From Nocardiopsis sp. FR4 (GTDB lineage: Bacteria > Actinomycetota > Actinomycetes > Streptosporangiales > Streptosporangiaceae), in the NCBI RefSeq assembly GCF_009830945.1, contig NZ_VWVV01000027.1, positions 1 to 64,000 of the forward strand: DNA of 64,000 nucleotides. The letters run 5' to 3'. Positions 24,205 through 31,972 of this stretch are shown here, piece by piece (positions within the stretch are counted from its first letter, which is position 1; each line of letters begins with the position of its first letter). The position numbers and the translations under genes were made by a program. The notes under the pieces were generated by a model. The model was not told where the DNA came from. It was given only the letters and a program-made list of their open reading frames with translations, and did no database searches.

Positions 24205-25194
24205 ATGCCCATCCCCAAGGCCGAACTGCACCTGCACATCGAAGGCACCCTCGAACCCGAACTCGCCTTCACCCTGGCCCGCCGCAACGGCCTCACCCTG
24301 CCCTACACCACCGTGGACGAGCTACGCGCCGCCTACTCCTTCACCGACCTGCAGTCCTTCCTGGACCTGTACTACGCCCTCATGGACGTCCTGCGCACCG
24401 AAGCCGACTTCACCGACCTGGCCAACGCCTACCTGACCCGCGCCGCCCACCAAGGCGTACGCCACGCCGAGATCTTCTTCGACCCCCAGGCCCACACCAA
24501 CCGCGGCATCCCCCTGGACACCGTCATCAACGGCCTGGCCGCCGCCCTGGACACCAGCGAACGCACCCACAACATCAGCACCAGCCTGATCCTGTGCTTC
24601 CTGCGCGACCGCCCCGCCGCCGAAGCCCTCCACACCCTGCACCAGGCCCGCCCCCACCTGGACCGCATCAGCGCCGTGGGCCTGGACTCCGCCGAGGTCG
24701 GCAACCCCCCCGAGAAGTTCACCGAGGTCTTCGCCGCCGCCCGCGACCTGGGCCTGCGCCGCGTCGCCCACGCCGGCGAGGAGGGCCCCGCCTCCTACGT
24801 CTGGCAGGCCCTCAACCTCCTGGGCGTCGAACGCCTCGACCACGGCATCCGCAGCCTGCAGGACCCCGACCTGATCGCCCACCTGGCCGCCACCCAGATC
24901 CCGCTCACCGTGTGCCCGCTCTCCAACGTGCGCCTGCGCGCCGTCCCCACCCTGGCCGAACACCCCCTGCCCGCCCTCATGGACGCCGGCCTCCTGGTCA
25001 CCGTCAACTCCGACGACCCCTCCTACTTCGGCGGCTACGTCCACGACAACTACCAGGCCCTGCACACCGACCTGGGACTGAACGCCGACCAGCTGCGCCA
25101 ACTGGCCCGCAACTCCTTCACCGCCGCCTTCCTGCCCCCCGAGCGCAAGGCCCAGCTCATCGCCGAGGTCGACGCCTACCCCCACCCCTGGTGA
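24205..25194 (+). CDS. Adenosine/adenine deaminase family protein
   Basis: A 329-residue metal-dependent deaminase. Zinc ligands are in ELHLHIEGTLEPE (His9, His11), AHAGEEGPAS (about 192) and VNSDDPSYFGGYV (about 271). RLDHGIRSLQD and TVCPLSNVRLRAVPTL complete the family pattern. NSDDPxYFGGY, the short length and the lack of the adenosine-type SLNTDDP form fit the adenine-deaminase branch of the ADA family, so the substrate could be adenine. This would feed purine salvage. The frame is open further upstream, but MPIPKAELHLH is the normal family start. The 250 bases before it hold no gene. Confidence 0.88.
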   Translation: MPIPKAELHLHIEGTLEPELAFTLARRNGLTLPYTTVDELRAAYSFTDLQSFLDLYYALMDVLRTEADFTDLANAYLTRAAHQGVRHAEIFFDPQAHTNRGIPLDTVINGLAAALDTSERTHNISTSLILCFLRDRPAAEALHTLHQARPHLDRISAVGLDSAEVGNPPEKFTEVFAAARDLGLRRVAHAGEEGPASYVWQALNLLGVERLDHGIRSLQDPDLIAHLAATQIPLTVCPLSNVRLRAVPTLAEHPLPALMDAGLLVTVNSDDPSYFGGYVHDNYQALHTDLGLNADQLRQLARNSFTAAFLPPERKAQLIAEVDAYPHPW

Positions 25195-25201
25195 ACACAC
25201 C

Positions 25202-25231
25202 GCGGGGGCGGACCCCAGGGCCCGCCCCCGC
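25202..25231. terminator. Hairpin terminator between convergent genes
   Basis: GCGGGGGCGG (25202-25211) pairs with 25222-25231 over a 10-base loop. It lies in the 44 bases between the deaminase stop and the convergent DUF2332 gene and can serve both. Confidence 0.8.
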
Positions 25232-25238
25232 ACCAGAC

Positions 25239-26225
25239 TCACCCCACCCAGGTCAACCGCTGGCCGTGCCCACCCGAGAAACCCACCACACGCCCGTCCA
25301 GACCCACCACGAACCCCGACGCCGACTCCGGACGCGGCCCCACCAACTCCGGCACCACCCGCACCCCCTCGTTGGACACCCAGTGCACCGGCAGCTCACG
25401 CACCGCCTCAACGAACGCCTCCCGCCGCTCACCGGGCACATACGCCAGCACCGCACTATGAAAGACCACCACCCGCGCCCCGGCCGGAGCCCGCTCCACC
25501 ACCTCACCCAACCGCTCCACCAGGTCACCGGCCACCACCTGCGGCGGATCGGCCGCGGCCACCGACGCCGCCGCGCGCAACCGCTCCCGCCGCGCCACCT
25601 CATGCGGCCCCGGCCAGACCAGCGCCTCCAACCACCGCAGGTCATCCTCTGAGCGCACGTCCAACGGGTTCAGGTCGATCCCCGTCCGCCAGACCACCTC
25701 GGGCACCCGGTCGGGCACCGGCACCGGCCCCGACGTCTCGCACTCCAACAGCACCGGACTCTCAGCCGGGCCGATCACCGGACCGCCGTCGAAGGAGTAC
25801 CGGTACCGGTCCGGGTACAGGCACAACCCCGCCGACGTCCCCACCTCCACCAACGCCAGCGGCCCCTCCACACGGGCCAGGACCGGCAGCAGGGTCGCGC
25901 ACCGGCGGACCTCGTTGGTCTGGGTGTGGCGCTCCATCACCACCGCCCGCACCCGCTCCCAGTGCTCCACCACCCAGGCGCGAAACTCCGGCCACGACCC
26001 CACCGGCCCGCCCAGGAACCGCACCGCGCCCAACAGCAGGTTGGGCTGGCGCTTGTTGCCCGGCGGCAGCGAGGCCACCAACGCCAGCACCCGCTCGTCC
26101 CCCGCCACACCCCGCGCGATCTCCGCATAAGCAGGGGAATCACCGAACGCGTAGTGCTCCACGAAGGACAGGTAATGCTTCACGATGCGTTCGGTGTCCG
26201 CACCGACCTCAGCCACGTGCTCCAC
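25239..26225 (-). CDS. DUF2332 family protein
   Basis: About 328 residues. Landmarks are RIVKHYLSFVEHYAFGDSPA near the start, ASLPPGNKRQPNLLLGAVRF (about 60-80), LARVEGPLALVEVGTSAGLC (about 125-145) and LYPDRYRYSF. The C-terminal half has RVVVFHSAVLAYVPGERREA. The VEVGTSAGL segment resembles a SAM-binding glycine loop, and DUF2332 proteins may be Rossmann methyltransferase relatives, but function is unestablished. Start GTG 26225 is chosen because GAGGAG lies nine bases upstream; longer in-frame sequence is Arg-rich. Confidence 0.85.
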   Translation of the reverse strand: MEHVAEVGADTERIVKHYLSFVEHYAFGDSPAYAEIARGVAGDERVLALVASLPPGNKRQPNLLLGAVRFLGGPVGSWPEFRAWVVEHWERVRAVVMERHTQTNEVRRCATLLPVLARVEGPLALVEVGTSAGLCLYPDRYRYSFDGGPVIGPAESPVLLECETSGPVPVPDRVPEVVWRTGIDLNPLDVRSEDDLRWLEALVWPGPHEVARRERLRAAASVAAADPPQVVAGDLVERLGEVVERAPAGARVVVFHSAVLAYVPGERREAFVEAVRELPVHWVSNEGVRVVPELVGPRPESASGFVVGLDGRVVGFSGGHGQRLTWVG

Positions 26226-26271
26226 GGGCCCACACTCCTCAACCACCGGGGGGAGACGACGTGCCCTGGTC

Positions 26272-26454
26272 CTACCCCGCCGCACCCCGAGCGGAGCGGT
26301 GACCCCCCTCACCCGCCCCGCCGCCCAACGACGCCGTCCGCACCCGGTACCGTGACCCCGGTGCCCGCGCGGCCCCCGCGAAGACCTCCAACGGCCCCAG
26401 GACGTCCGGACTCCGCACACCGTCGAAGACGACGATCACCACCTCGCGCCCCAT
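26272..26454 (-). pseudogene. N-terminal fragment of a GlxA/DJ-1-type regulator
   Basis: From ATG 26454 the frame reads REVVIVVFDGVRSPDVLGP, LEVFAGAARAPGSRYRV and RTASLGG. This is the first strand-helix-strand of the DJ-1/PfpI domain of GlxA-type AraC regulators. The normal continuation (PVRTSSGL...) and the AraC DNA-binding domain are absent; the frame ends in low-complexity Gly/Arg residues about 60 codons from the start. The rest was deleted. Confidence 0.7.
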
Positions 26455-26616
26455 GCCCCATCCCACCCGCCCCGTCCCCGGGCCGCAAGGCCGCACACCC
26501 CACCCTTCCCGCCACCCCGCGGGAACCCCCCGACCCCACCGGGCGTTCCACCCACCGAGACACCAGACCCGAGCAGATCACGAGAACTCTCACCCGCGCC
26601 GGACGATCCCAGGCAG

Positions 26617-27360
26617 GTGACGACCACACCACACGAACGGACACCCGTGAGGCTCTCCCACCGAGGCAAGCTCCGCCGCAGCTCCGCCACCGCCACCGCG
26701 CCCGCCCCACCCCTGGTGGAACTGCACGACGTGTCCCTGGTCCGGGCCCGCGCCCGCCTGCTCGACCACCTGGACCTGGCCGTCCACCCCGGCGAACACG
26801 TGGCCCTGGTCGGCCTGGACCCGGACGCCACCACCGCCCTGACCCATGTGCTCACCGGCCGCACCACCCCCACCTACGGCCGCCTGGCCGCCCACACCGG
26901 AACCCGCCTGCTCACCCCCCACCCCCGCCCCACCCTGGGCCACGCCCTCACCGGCCAGATGAGACCCGACCCCGCCGACCCGCACCTGACCCCCGCCCTG
27001 GCCGCCGCCGGCCTGGATCCCGCCCACCTGCGCACCCCCCTGGCCGACCTCGACCCCGACCTGCGCCCCCGGCTGGAACGCGCCCGCGACCTGTACGCCA
27101 CACGCACCGACACCCGCCTGCTGCTGCTCACCGACCCCCCGCCCGAACAGCCCGCACCCGCCCCCACCCCCGGCACCGGCCTGCTCCTGACCACCCGCCA
27201 CCCCGCCCGGGCCCGCACCGCCGACCGGGTCCTGCTGCTCTGCAAGGGCCGCGTCACCGAGACCGGAACCCACCACCAGCTCCTGGTGCGCGGCGGCGCC
27301 TACGCACGCCTGTACGCCCTCACCGGCACCCACCGCACCACGCGGGGCACCCTAGGATGA
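26617..27360 (+). CDS. ABC-transporter-like NBD without catalytic motifs (pseudo-ATPase)
   Basis: A 247-residue protein with the outline of an ABC exporter nucleotide-binding domain: VELHDVSLVRARARLLDHLD, then LAVHPGEHVALVGLDPDATT. The Walker A position reads GLDPDATT where GxxGxGKST is expected, so the ATP-binding lysine is gone. There is no LSGGQ signature; the matching place reads LADLDPDLRPRLERARDL. Walker B is weak (RLLLLTDPP). The tail KGRVTETGTHHQLLVRGG, AYARLYAL is nevertheless a textbook exporter NBD end. It ends four bases before soxR, so the two are likely co-transcribed. It probably does not hydrolyse ATP; it may be regulatory or decaying. GTG 26617 is the likely start. Confidence 0.75.
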   Translation: MTTTPHERTPVRLSHRGKLRRSSATATAPAPPLVELHDVSLVRARARLLDHLDLAVHPGEHVALVGLDPDATTALTHVLTGRTTPTYGRLAAHTGTRLLTPHPRPTLGHALTGQMRPDPADPHLTPALAAAGLDPAHLRTPLADLDPDLRPRLERARDLYATRTDTRLLLLTDPPPEQPAPAPTPGTGLLLTTRHPARARTADRVLLLCKGRVTETGTHHQLLVRGGAYARLYALTGTHRTTRGTLG

Positions 27361-27364
27361 GGGT

Positions 27365-27835
27365 GTGGCACCCATCGTCAAGGAACTCACCGTCGGCCAG
27401 GTCGCCGAACGCGCCGGAGTCACCGTCTCGGCCCTGCACTTCTACGAACGCCAGGGCCTGATCCACAGCCGCCGCACGGCGGGCAACCAGCGCCGCTACC
27501 AGCGCGACACCCTGCGCCGGGTCTCCTTCATCCGCATCTCCCAACGCGTGGGCATGCCACTGGCCCGCATCCGCCAGGCCCTGGACACCCTCCCCGACGG
27601 GCGCACCCCCACCCGCGAGGACTGGGCGCGCCTGTCCGAGCAGTGGCGCGCCGAACTCAACACGCGCATCGACCAGCTCATCCGCCTGCGCGACGACCTG
27701 ACCAGCTGCATCGGCTGCGGCTGCCTGTCCCTGGGCACCTGCACCCTGTCCAACCCCGACGACGAGCTCGCCGCCGCGGGCCCCGGCCCGCGCCGTCTCA
27801 TGGTCGACGCCCTCAAACAGGACACCGCCCCCTAA
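27365..27835 (+). CDS. soxR: Redox-sensing transcriptional activator SoxR
   Basis: A 156-residue MerR-family protein. The HTH is LTVGQVAERAGVTVSALHF followed by YERQGLIHSRRTAGNQRRY. A dimerisation helix follows, then the [2Fe-2S] ligands Cys115, Cys118, Cys120 and Cys126 in CIGCGCLSLGTC (CX2CXCX5C). In actinomycetes SoxR responds to redox-active pigments and antibiotics and switches on oxidoreductases or exporters. GTG 27365 follows GAGG; the upstream degenerate ABC gene ends four bases earlier. No clear soxR box was spotted inside the short junction. Confidence 0.95.
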   Translation: MAPIVKELTVGQVAERAGVTVSALHFYERQGLIHSRRTAGNQRRYQRDTLRRVSFIRISQRVGMPLARIRQALDTLPDGRTPTREDWARLSEQWRAELNTRIDQLIRLRDDLTSCIGCGCLSLGTCTLSNPDDELAAAGPGPRRLMVDALKQDTAP

Positions 27836-27899
27836 CCCGCTCGGCGGACCCGCCCCGGCCCGTCCGGGAGCGGCACGGCCGCCGCCATTCCCGCCACCG

Positions 27900-28124
27900 C
27901 GCCCGAACCCACCGCGACCGCCCGCCCGCCGCCCGCGGCAGGGCGCACACCACGAACAGCGCCACCGCCGCCGCCCCAGCCCCGCCGCTGACCCCCAACC
28001 GCCACCGCAGGGCGTAGACCACCTTCGAGACCGCGTACAGCGACGACCACCCCGCCGCCGCGACCGCCCACCACACACGCCGACGGGGGCGGTGCGAGGC
28101 TCCGGGAACCGTCACGGCCCCCAT
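27900..28124 (-). pseudogene. Fragment of a multi-helix membrane protein
   Basis: From ATG 28124 the frame reads RRRVWWAVAAAGWSSLYAVS, then KVVYALRWRLGVSGG and GAAAVALFVVCALP. It looks like the first helices of a larger actinobacterial membrane protein, and then becomes Arg-rich and runs into the 3' end of soxR on the other strand. Nothing like the remaining helices follows. It may be a relic or a small genuine membrane protein. I do not recognise a family name. Confidence 0.4.
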
Positions 28125-28149
28125 CCTGCCCGCACCGCCCCCACTCCGC

Positions 28150-28167
28150 CTCCCCCCACCGGGGGAG
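28150..28167. terminator. Short GC hairpin beyond rnhA
   Basis: CTCCCCC (28150-28156) pairs with GGGGGAG (28161-28167) with loop CACC. It sits 18 bases past the rnhA stop in rnhA's direction, so it likely terminates that gene. Confidence 0.6.
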
Positions 28168-28184
28168 AACAGGGCAAGCGGCCC

Positions 28185-28661
28185 CTACACCAGACCCGCG
28201 GCCTCGTCACGCCCGCGCCGGGCCAGCTCATCGGCCCGCTCGTTGCCCTCGTCGCCGCTGTGCCCGCGCACCCACCGCCACTCGACCTCATAGCGCGAGG
28301 CCACCTCGTCCAGGCGCTGCCACAGGTCCACGTTCTTGACCGGCTTCTTGTCGGCCGTACGCCACCCGCGCCGCTTCCAGTTCGCCACCCAGGAGGTGAT
28401 GCCGTTGCGCACGTAGGAGGAGTCGGTGTGCACCAGCACCGGCACGGGCTTGGTCAGGCTCTCCAGCGCCCGGATCGCCGCCATCAGTTCCATCCGGTTG
28501 TTGGTGGTCTGCGGCTCACCCCCGTACAGCTCCTTCTCGTGCCCGCCGTAGCGCAGCCACACCCCCCACCCTCCCGGGCCCGGGTTGCCGCTGCACGCCC
28601 CGTCGGTGTAGATGACCACTCGCCGCGTCGGCTCGCCGCCGACCTCGTCCCCGTTACGCAT
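28185..28661 (-). CDS. rnhA: Ribonuclease HI
   Basis: A 158-residue RNase H1. Catalytic acidic residues appear in [20 protein letters not shown] (about 16-35), [13 protein letters not shown] (about 53-65), [15 protein letters not shown] (about 75-89) and [17 protein letters not shown] (about 130-146). This is the D-E-D-D set, with [16 protein letters not shown] as the substrate handle. It removes RNA from RNA:DNA hybrids. Length equals E. coli RNase HI (155). ATG 28661 gives the family-like start; upstream in-frame codons are Gly-rich and unsupported. Confidence 0.95.
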   Translation of the reverse strand: MRNGDEVGGEPTRRVVIYTDGACSGNPGPGGWGVWLRYGGHEKELYGGEPQTTNNRMELMAAIRALESLTKPVPVLVHTDSSYVRNGITSWVANWKRRGWRTADKKPVKNVDLWQRLDEVASRYEVEWRWVRGHSGDEGNERADELARRGRDEAAGLV

Positions 28662-28831
28662 GCCGGGCAATCTACCGCCCCCGCCGGTCACGAAAAGGCC
28701 ACAGCCACCCTCAAGAGGGCCACAAACAGGGCCAGATGCCTCCAATGGAGCTTTTCACCCTGCCAAGGCGGACGGCCGACCGGTCCAAAGGCACCCCCGC
28801 CCCCGCCCCCGCCGACCACCGCGCCCCGCCC

Positions 28832-29416
28832 TCACTCCCGCCCCCGGGGACGGGCCCGCAGGTGCGCCCGCTCCCCCTGACGGCCGAACAGGCTCAGGAT
28901 CTCCACCGACTCCGCCCCCGCCGCACCGAACCAGTGCGGCACCCGGGTGTCGAACTCCGCCGCCTCACCCGGCACCAACACCAGATCGTGCTCCCCCAAC
29001 ACCAGCCGCAACCGCCCGCTGAGCACGTAGAGCCATTCATACCCCTCGTGCGTCTGAGGATCCGGTTCCCCCCGCGCACCGCTCTCCAGCACCAGCTTGT
29101 AGGCCTGGATACCCCCCGGACGACGGGTCAGCGGCAGCATCGTCATCCCGTGCCCGGCGACCGGCCGCAGATGGACCCGCGGATCCCCCGTGGGCGGAGC
29201 GTCCACCAACGCGTCCAACGTCACCCCGTGCGCCCGCGCCAACGGCAGCAACAGCTCCAGGGTGGGCCTGCGCGCCCCCGACTCCAGCCGCGACAGGGTA
29301 CTCACCGAGATTCCCGTCGCCCGCGACAACTCCGCCAGGGTGCTCCGACGCCGCTGGCGCAACGCCCGCAAGCGCCCGCCCACCCCCTCCAACGCCCGGC
29401 CCAGTTCCTCGTCCAT
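28832..29416 (-). CDS. XRE-family HTH plus cupin regulator
   Basis: A 194-residue protein. The XRE helix-turn-helix is RLRALRQRRRSTLAELSRAT, then GISVSTLSRLESGARRPTLE (about 15-55). A C-terminal cupin (about 110-180) carries HEGYEWLYVLSGRLRLVLGE and PGEAAEFDTRVPHWFGA. Such regulators sense small molecules in the cupin and control an adjacent gene. It is divergent from a flavin oxidoreductase 66 bases away, with an inverted repeat in the gap that is a good operator candidate. Start ATG 29416 puts the HTH close to the N-terminus as in the family. Confidence 0.9.
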   Translation of the reverse strand: MDEELGRALEGVGGRLRALRQRRRSTLAELSRATGISVSTLSRLESGARRPTLELLLPLARAHGVTLDALVDAPPTGDPRVHLRPVAGHGMTMLPLTRRPGGIQAYKLVLESGARGEPDPQTHEGYEWLYVLSGRLRLVLGEHDLVLVPGEAAEFDTRVPHWFGAAGAESVEILSLFGRQGERAHLRARPRGRE

Positions 29417-29417
29417 C

Positions 29418-29461
29418 CCCCCATTTTGCCATATCAGCAACAAGCTTTGCCAGAATGGGGG
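29418..29461. promoter_or_regulatory. Inverted repeat in the XRE-cupin/flavoprotein promoter gap
   Basis: CCCCCATT (29418-29425) and AATGGGGG (29454-29461) are exact inverted copies, and TTTGCCA occurs twice inside (29425 and 29446 regions). The whole lies in the 66-base divergent promoter, AT-richer than its surroundings. Likely binding site of the XRE-cupin regulator; inferred. Confidence 0.6.
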
Positions 29462-29482
29462 AGTGGCGCGCACAGTACACCC

Positions 29483-30508
29483 ATGACCAACACACCGCAC
29501 CCCACCACCTACGACGCCCTCGTCATCGGCGGCGGAGCCGCCGGACTCAGCGGCGCCCTCACCCTGGCCCGCTCACGGCGCTCCGTCGCCGTCATCGACG
29601 CCGGCACCCCCCGCAACGCCCCCGCCCAGGGTGTCCACGCCCTCCTGGGCCACGACGGCATCCCACCCGCCGAACTCCTCAGCCGCGGCCGCGACGAGGT
29701 CCGCCGCCACGGAGGCCGCGTCATCACCGGCCACGTCCGCACCGCCACCCGCCATGAGGACCACTTCACCCTCACCCTGGCCGACACCACCACCCTGCGC
29801 GCCCGCCGCCTGCTCGTGGCCACCGGTCTGAGCGACATCCTTCCCGACATCCCCGGACTGGCCCGCCGCTGGGGACGCGACGTCGTCCACTGCCCCTACT
29901 GCCACGGATGGGAGGTCCGCGACCAACCCATCGGCGTCCTGGCCACCGGCCCCCTGTCCGTCCACCAGACCCTGCTCTTCCGCCAGCTCAGCGCGGACAC
30001 CACCCTGTTCACCCACACCCACGGCCCGCTCACCGACGAACAGGCCGAACAACTGGCCGCCCGCGGCGTCGACGTCGTCCACGGCACCGTCACCGCCCTG
30101 GAGACCGACCAGGACCGCATCACCGGCCTGCGCATGGACGACGGCCGCCTCATCCCACGCCGCGTCATCGCCGTGGCCACCCGCATGAGGGCCAACACCG
30201 ACCCGCTCACACCCCTGGGCCTGCGCCCCGTCCCCCACCCCTCGGGAATGGGCGAACACCTGCCCGCCGACCCCACCGGCCGCACCGACGTGCCCGGGGT
30301 CTGGGTCGCGGGCAACGCCACCGACCTGTCCGCCCAGGTCGGCTCCGCCGCCGCCGCGGGCGCCCTCGCCGGAGCCCACATCAACGCCGACCTCGTCCAG
30401 GAGGACACCCGACGGGCCCTGGCCGCCCACCGCGCGCCCCTCTCCCCCGCCGCCGAGGCCGGCCTGCACGAGCGGACGGCCGACCCCGGCCGCCGCCACG
30501 GCCTGTAA
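29483..30508 (+). CDS. Thioredoxin-reductase-like FAD oxidoreductase with CPYC motif
   Basis: A 341-residue two-domain flavoprotein. The FAD motif is DALVIGGGAAGLSGALTLAR (residues 11-30), then LRARRLLVATGLSDILPDIPG. The redox pair is in VVHCPYCHGWEVRD (about 134-147; CPYC instead of the CATC of thioredoxin reductase). The second GxGxxG position reads VLATGPLS, weaker than a normal NADPH site. GVWVAGNATDLSAQVGSAAA completes FAD binding near 274. Related actinobacterial proteins act in dithiol oxidation or as unassigned reductases. The divergent XRE-cupin gene probably regulates it. Two hairpins end the unit. Confidence 0.88.
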   Translation: MTNTPHPTTYDALVIGGGAAGLSGALTLARSRRSVAVIDAGTPRNAPAQGVHALLGHDGIPPAELLSRGRDEVRRHGGRVITGHVRTATRHEDHFTLTLADTTTLRARRLLVATGLSDILPDIPGLARRWGRDVVHCPYCHGWEVRDQPIGVLATGPLSVHQTLLFRQLSADTTLFTHTHGPLTDEQAEQLAARGVDVVHGTVTALETDQDRITGLRMDDGRLIPRRVIAVATRMRANTDPLTPLGLRPVPHPSGMGEHLPADPTGRTDVPGVWVAGNATDLSAQVGSAAAAGALAGAHINADLVQEDTRRALAAHRAPLSPAAEAGLHERTADPGRRHGL

Positions 30509-30522
30509 CCCCCGCACACACC

Positions 30523-30594
30523 GGTGGGGCCGCCCCCGCACGGGGACGGCCCCACCCTGGCCGCGGGCCGCGGGCCCGACCGGGCCCGCGGCCC
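30523..30594. terminator. Double hairpin between flavoprotein and def genes
   Basis: First hairpin: GGTGGGGCCG (30523-30532) with 30547-30556, containing an inner CCCC/GGGG stem. Second: GGGCCGCGGGCCCG (30565-30578) with its perfect copy (30581-30594) and a 2-base loop. It lies between converging genes, and the second arm ends at the def stop codon. Serves as bidirectional terminator. Confidence 0.85.
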
Positions 30595-31257
30595 TCAGGC
30601 CGACAACTCCTGCTCCAACCGCTCCGCCCGCTCCTTGCGGCGCGCGAAGACGTCGTTGGCCATCTCGTTCATCTTCTTCAGCACCCGCTTGCGCTCGCGC
30701 GCGCTCAACCGGTCCACGTAGACCCGCCCCAGGGTGTGGTCGGTCTCGTGCTGCAGGCACCGGGCGAAGTACCCGCTGCCGCTGACCACCACCGGCTGCC
30801 CGTCCCGGTCCAGACCCCGCACCGTGGCGTGCTCGGCCCGGCCCAGGTCCGCGTGCGGACCCGGCACCGACAAACACCCCTCCGGCTCCACCACCACCGG
30901 ATCGTCCAGGTCACGCTCGTCCAACACCGGGTTGACCACGTGCCCCACGTGCCGCACACCCTCATCGTCGGGGCAGTCGTAGACGAACACCCGCAGGTCC
31001 ACACCCACCTGGTTGGCGGCCAACCCCACACCCTCGGCGGCGTACATCGTCACGAACATGTCGTCGATCAGCCCGGCCAGCTCCGCACCGCCCAGCATGT
31101 GCTCGGGCACCTCGGCGTTACGCCGGTGCAGCACCTCCTCACCCGTCACGGTGACGCGCCGCACCCGCCCCCGGGCGGCCTCCGGCGCGAACTCGGGAAA
31201 GTCCGCGACCTCACGGCCCTGAACGACGGCACCCACGGGCCTGGACTGCTCCGACAT
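30595..31257 (-). CDS. def: Peptide deformylase
   Basis: A 220-residue protein with all three deformylase motifs: [10 protein letters not shown] (about 89-98), EGCLSVPG (about 130-137) and HETDH (about 173-177, metal His residues and catalytic Glu). It removes the formyl group from nascent proteins, using Fe2+ bound by the motif-2 Cys and two His. An N-terminal extension of about 35 residues and a charged C-terminal helix ([17 protein letters not shown]) make it longer than E. coli Def (169), as is common in actinomycetes. GGGAGC precedes ATG 31257. Probably one of several def genes. Confidence 0.95.
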   Translation of the reverse strand: MSEQSRPVGAVVQGREVADFPEFAPEAARGRVRRVTVTGEEVLHRRNAEVPEHMLGGAELAGLIDDMFVTMYAAEGVGLAANQVGVDLRVFVYDCPDDEGVRHVGHVVNPVLDERDLDDPVVVEPEGCLSVPGPHADLGRAEHATVRGLDRDGQPVVVSGSGYFARCLQHETDHTLGRVYVDRLSARERKRVLKKMNEMANDVFARRKERAERLEQELSA

Positions 31258-31352
31258 GCTCCCACTCTCACCACACGACACCGGCGACCACCGGTGACGC
31301 GCCGCCACCGGCATCCCCGAAAAATAGCACGGCCCACCAGGCCCCCGACGAC

Positions 31353-31796
31353 TCAGCGGAACCAGGAGTTGCCCTGGATCAGGCACCGCGCCAGATAGTC
31401 GCGCAACGACACCACCACCAGGCGCCGCCGATCGGTCTCATGGTCCCACACCACGATCCCCGGACCGTAGTCGGTGTGCACGTAGGCGAACTGCGGCCCC
31501 ATGTCGGAGTCACCGAAGAAGATCATCTCGTCGAAGGGCGCGTACAACTCCAGGTAGTCCGGCTCCCGGCGCATCGCCAGGTTGTCCTCCACCAGGCGCC
31601 GCGCACTCCACACCACCGCGTCCCCGTACTCGTTGGTCACCCCGTCGGTCTCACGCAGCAGCGAGGCCAACTCGAAGGGCAGGGGCAGCATCAGGTGCTT
31701 CTCGACCTCGGCCAGGGTCACCTCGTCGGCCGGATCACTCAGATCGGCCTCGGGATACATCTCCAGGATCAGTTCACGCCACACACTCCTGATCAT
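31353..31796 (-). CDS. SMI1/KNR4 (SUKH) family protein
   Basis: A 147-residue protein with the SUKH pattern: [20 protein letters not shown], then [12 protein letters not shown] (the LP..L..L...NG-type segment) and [19 protein letters not shown] near the end. SUKH proteins include immunity proteins against polymorphic toxins and regulatory scaffolds. No toxin gene is adjacent, so an orphan immunity or housekeeping role cannot be separated. ATG 31796 is chosen by family start; the ribosome site is weak. It is divergent from a secreted-protein gene. Confidence 0.85.
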   Translation of the reverse strand: MIRSVWRELILEMYPEADLSDPADEVTLAEVEKHLMLPLPFELASLLRETDGVTNEYGDAVVWSARRLVEDNLAMRREPDYLELYAPFDEMIFFGDSDMGPQFAYVHTDYGPGIVVWDHETDRRRLVVVSLRDYLARCLIQGNSWFR

Positions 31797-31972
31797 CACA
31801 GGTCGTGGCAAGACACGGGAAATCGTTGACGGCGAGTTGCGCCAAAAACCCAGCCGCCACGCCCCCGCACCACCGCAAACCCCCACCAGACCCCCAGCGC
31901 CCGAAAAACACCCGACACGCCACATCCGTCACCATGCGTGCACAACAAAGTACCCTTAGTCACAATATTCCC

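Noticed and set aside
31353-31796. Immunity protein of a polymorphic toxin
   Set aside because: No toxin gene is adjacent; SUKH alone does not prove immunity.
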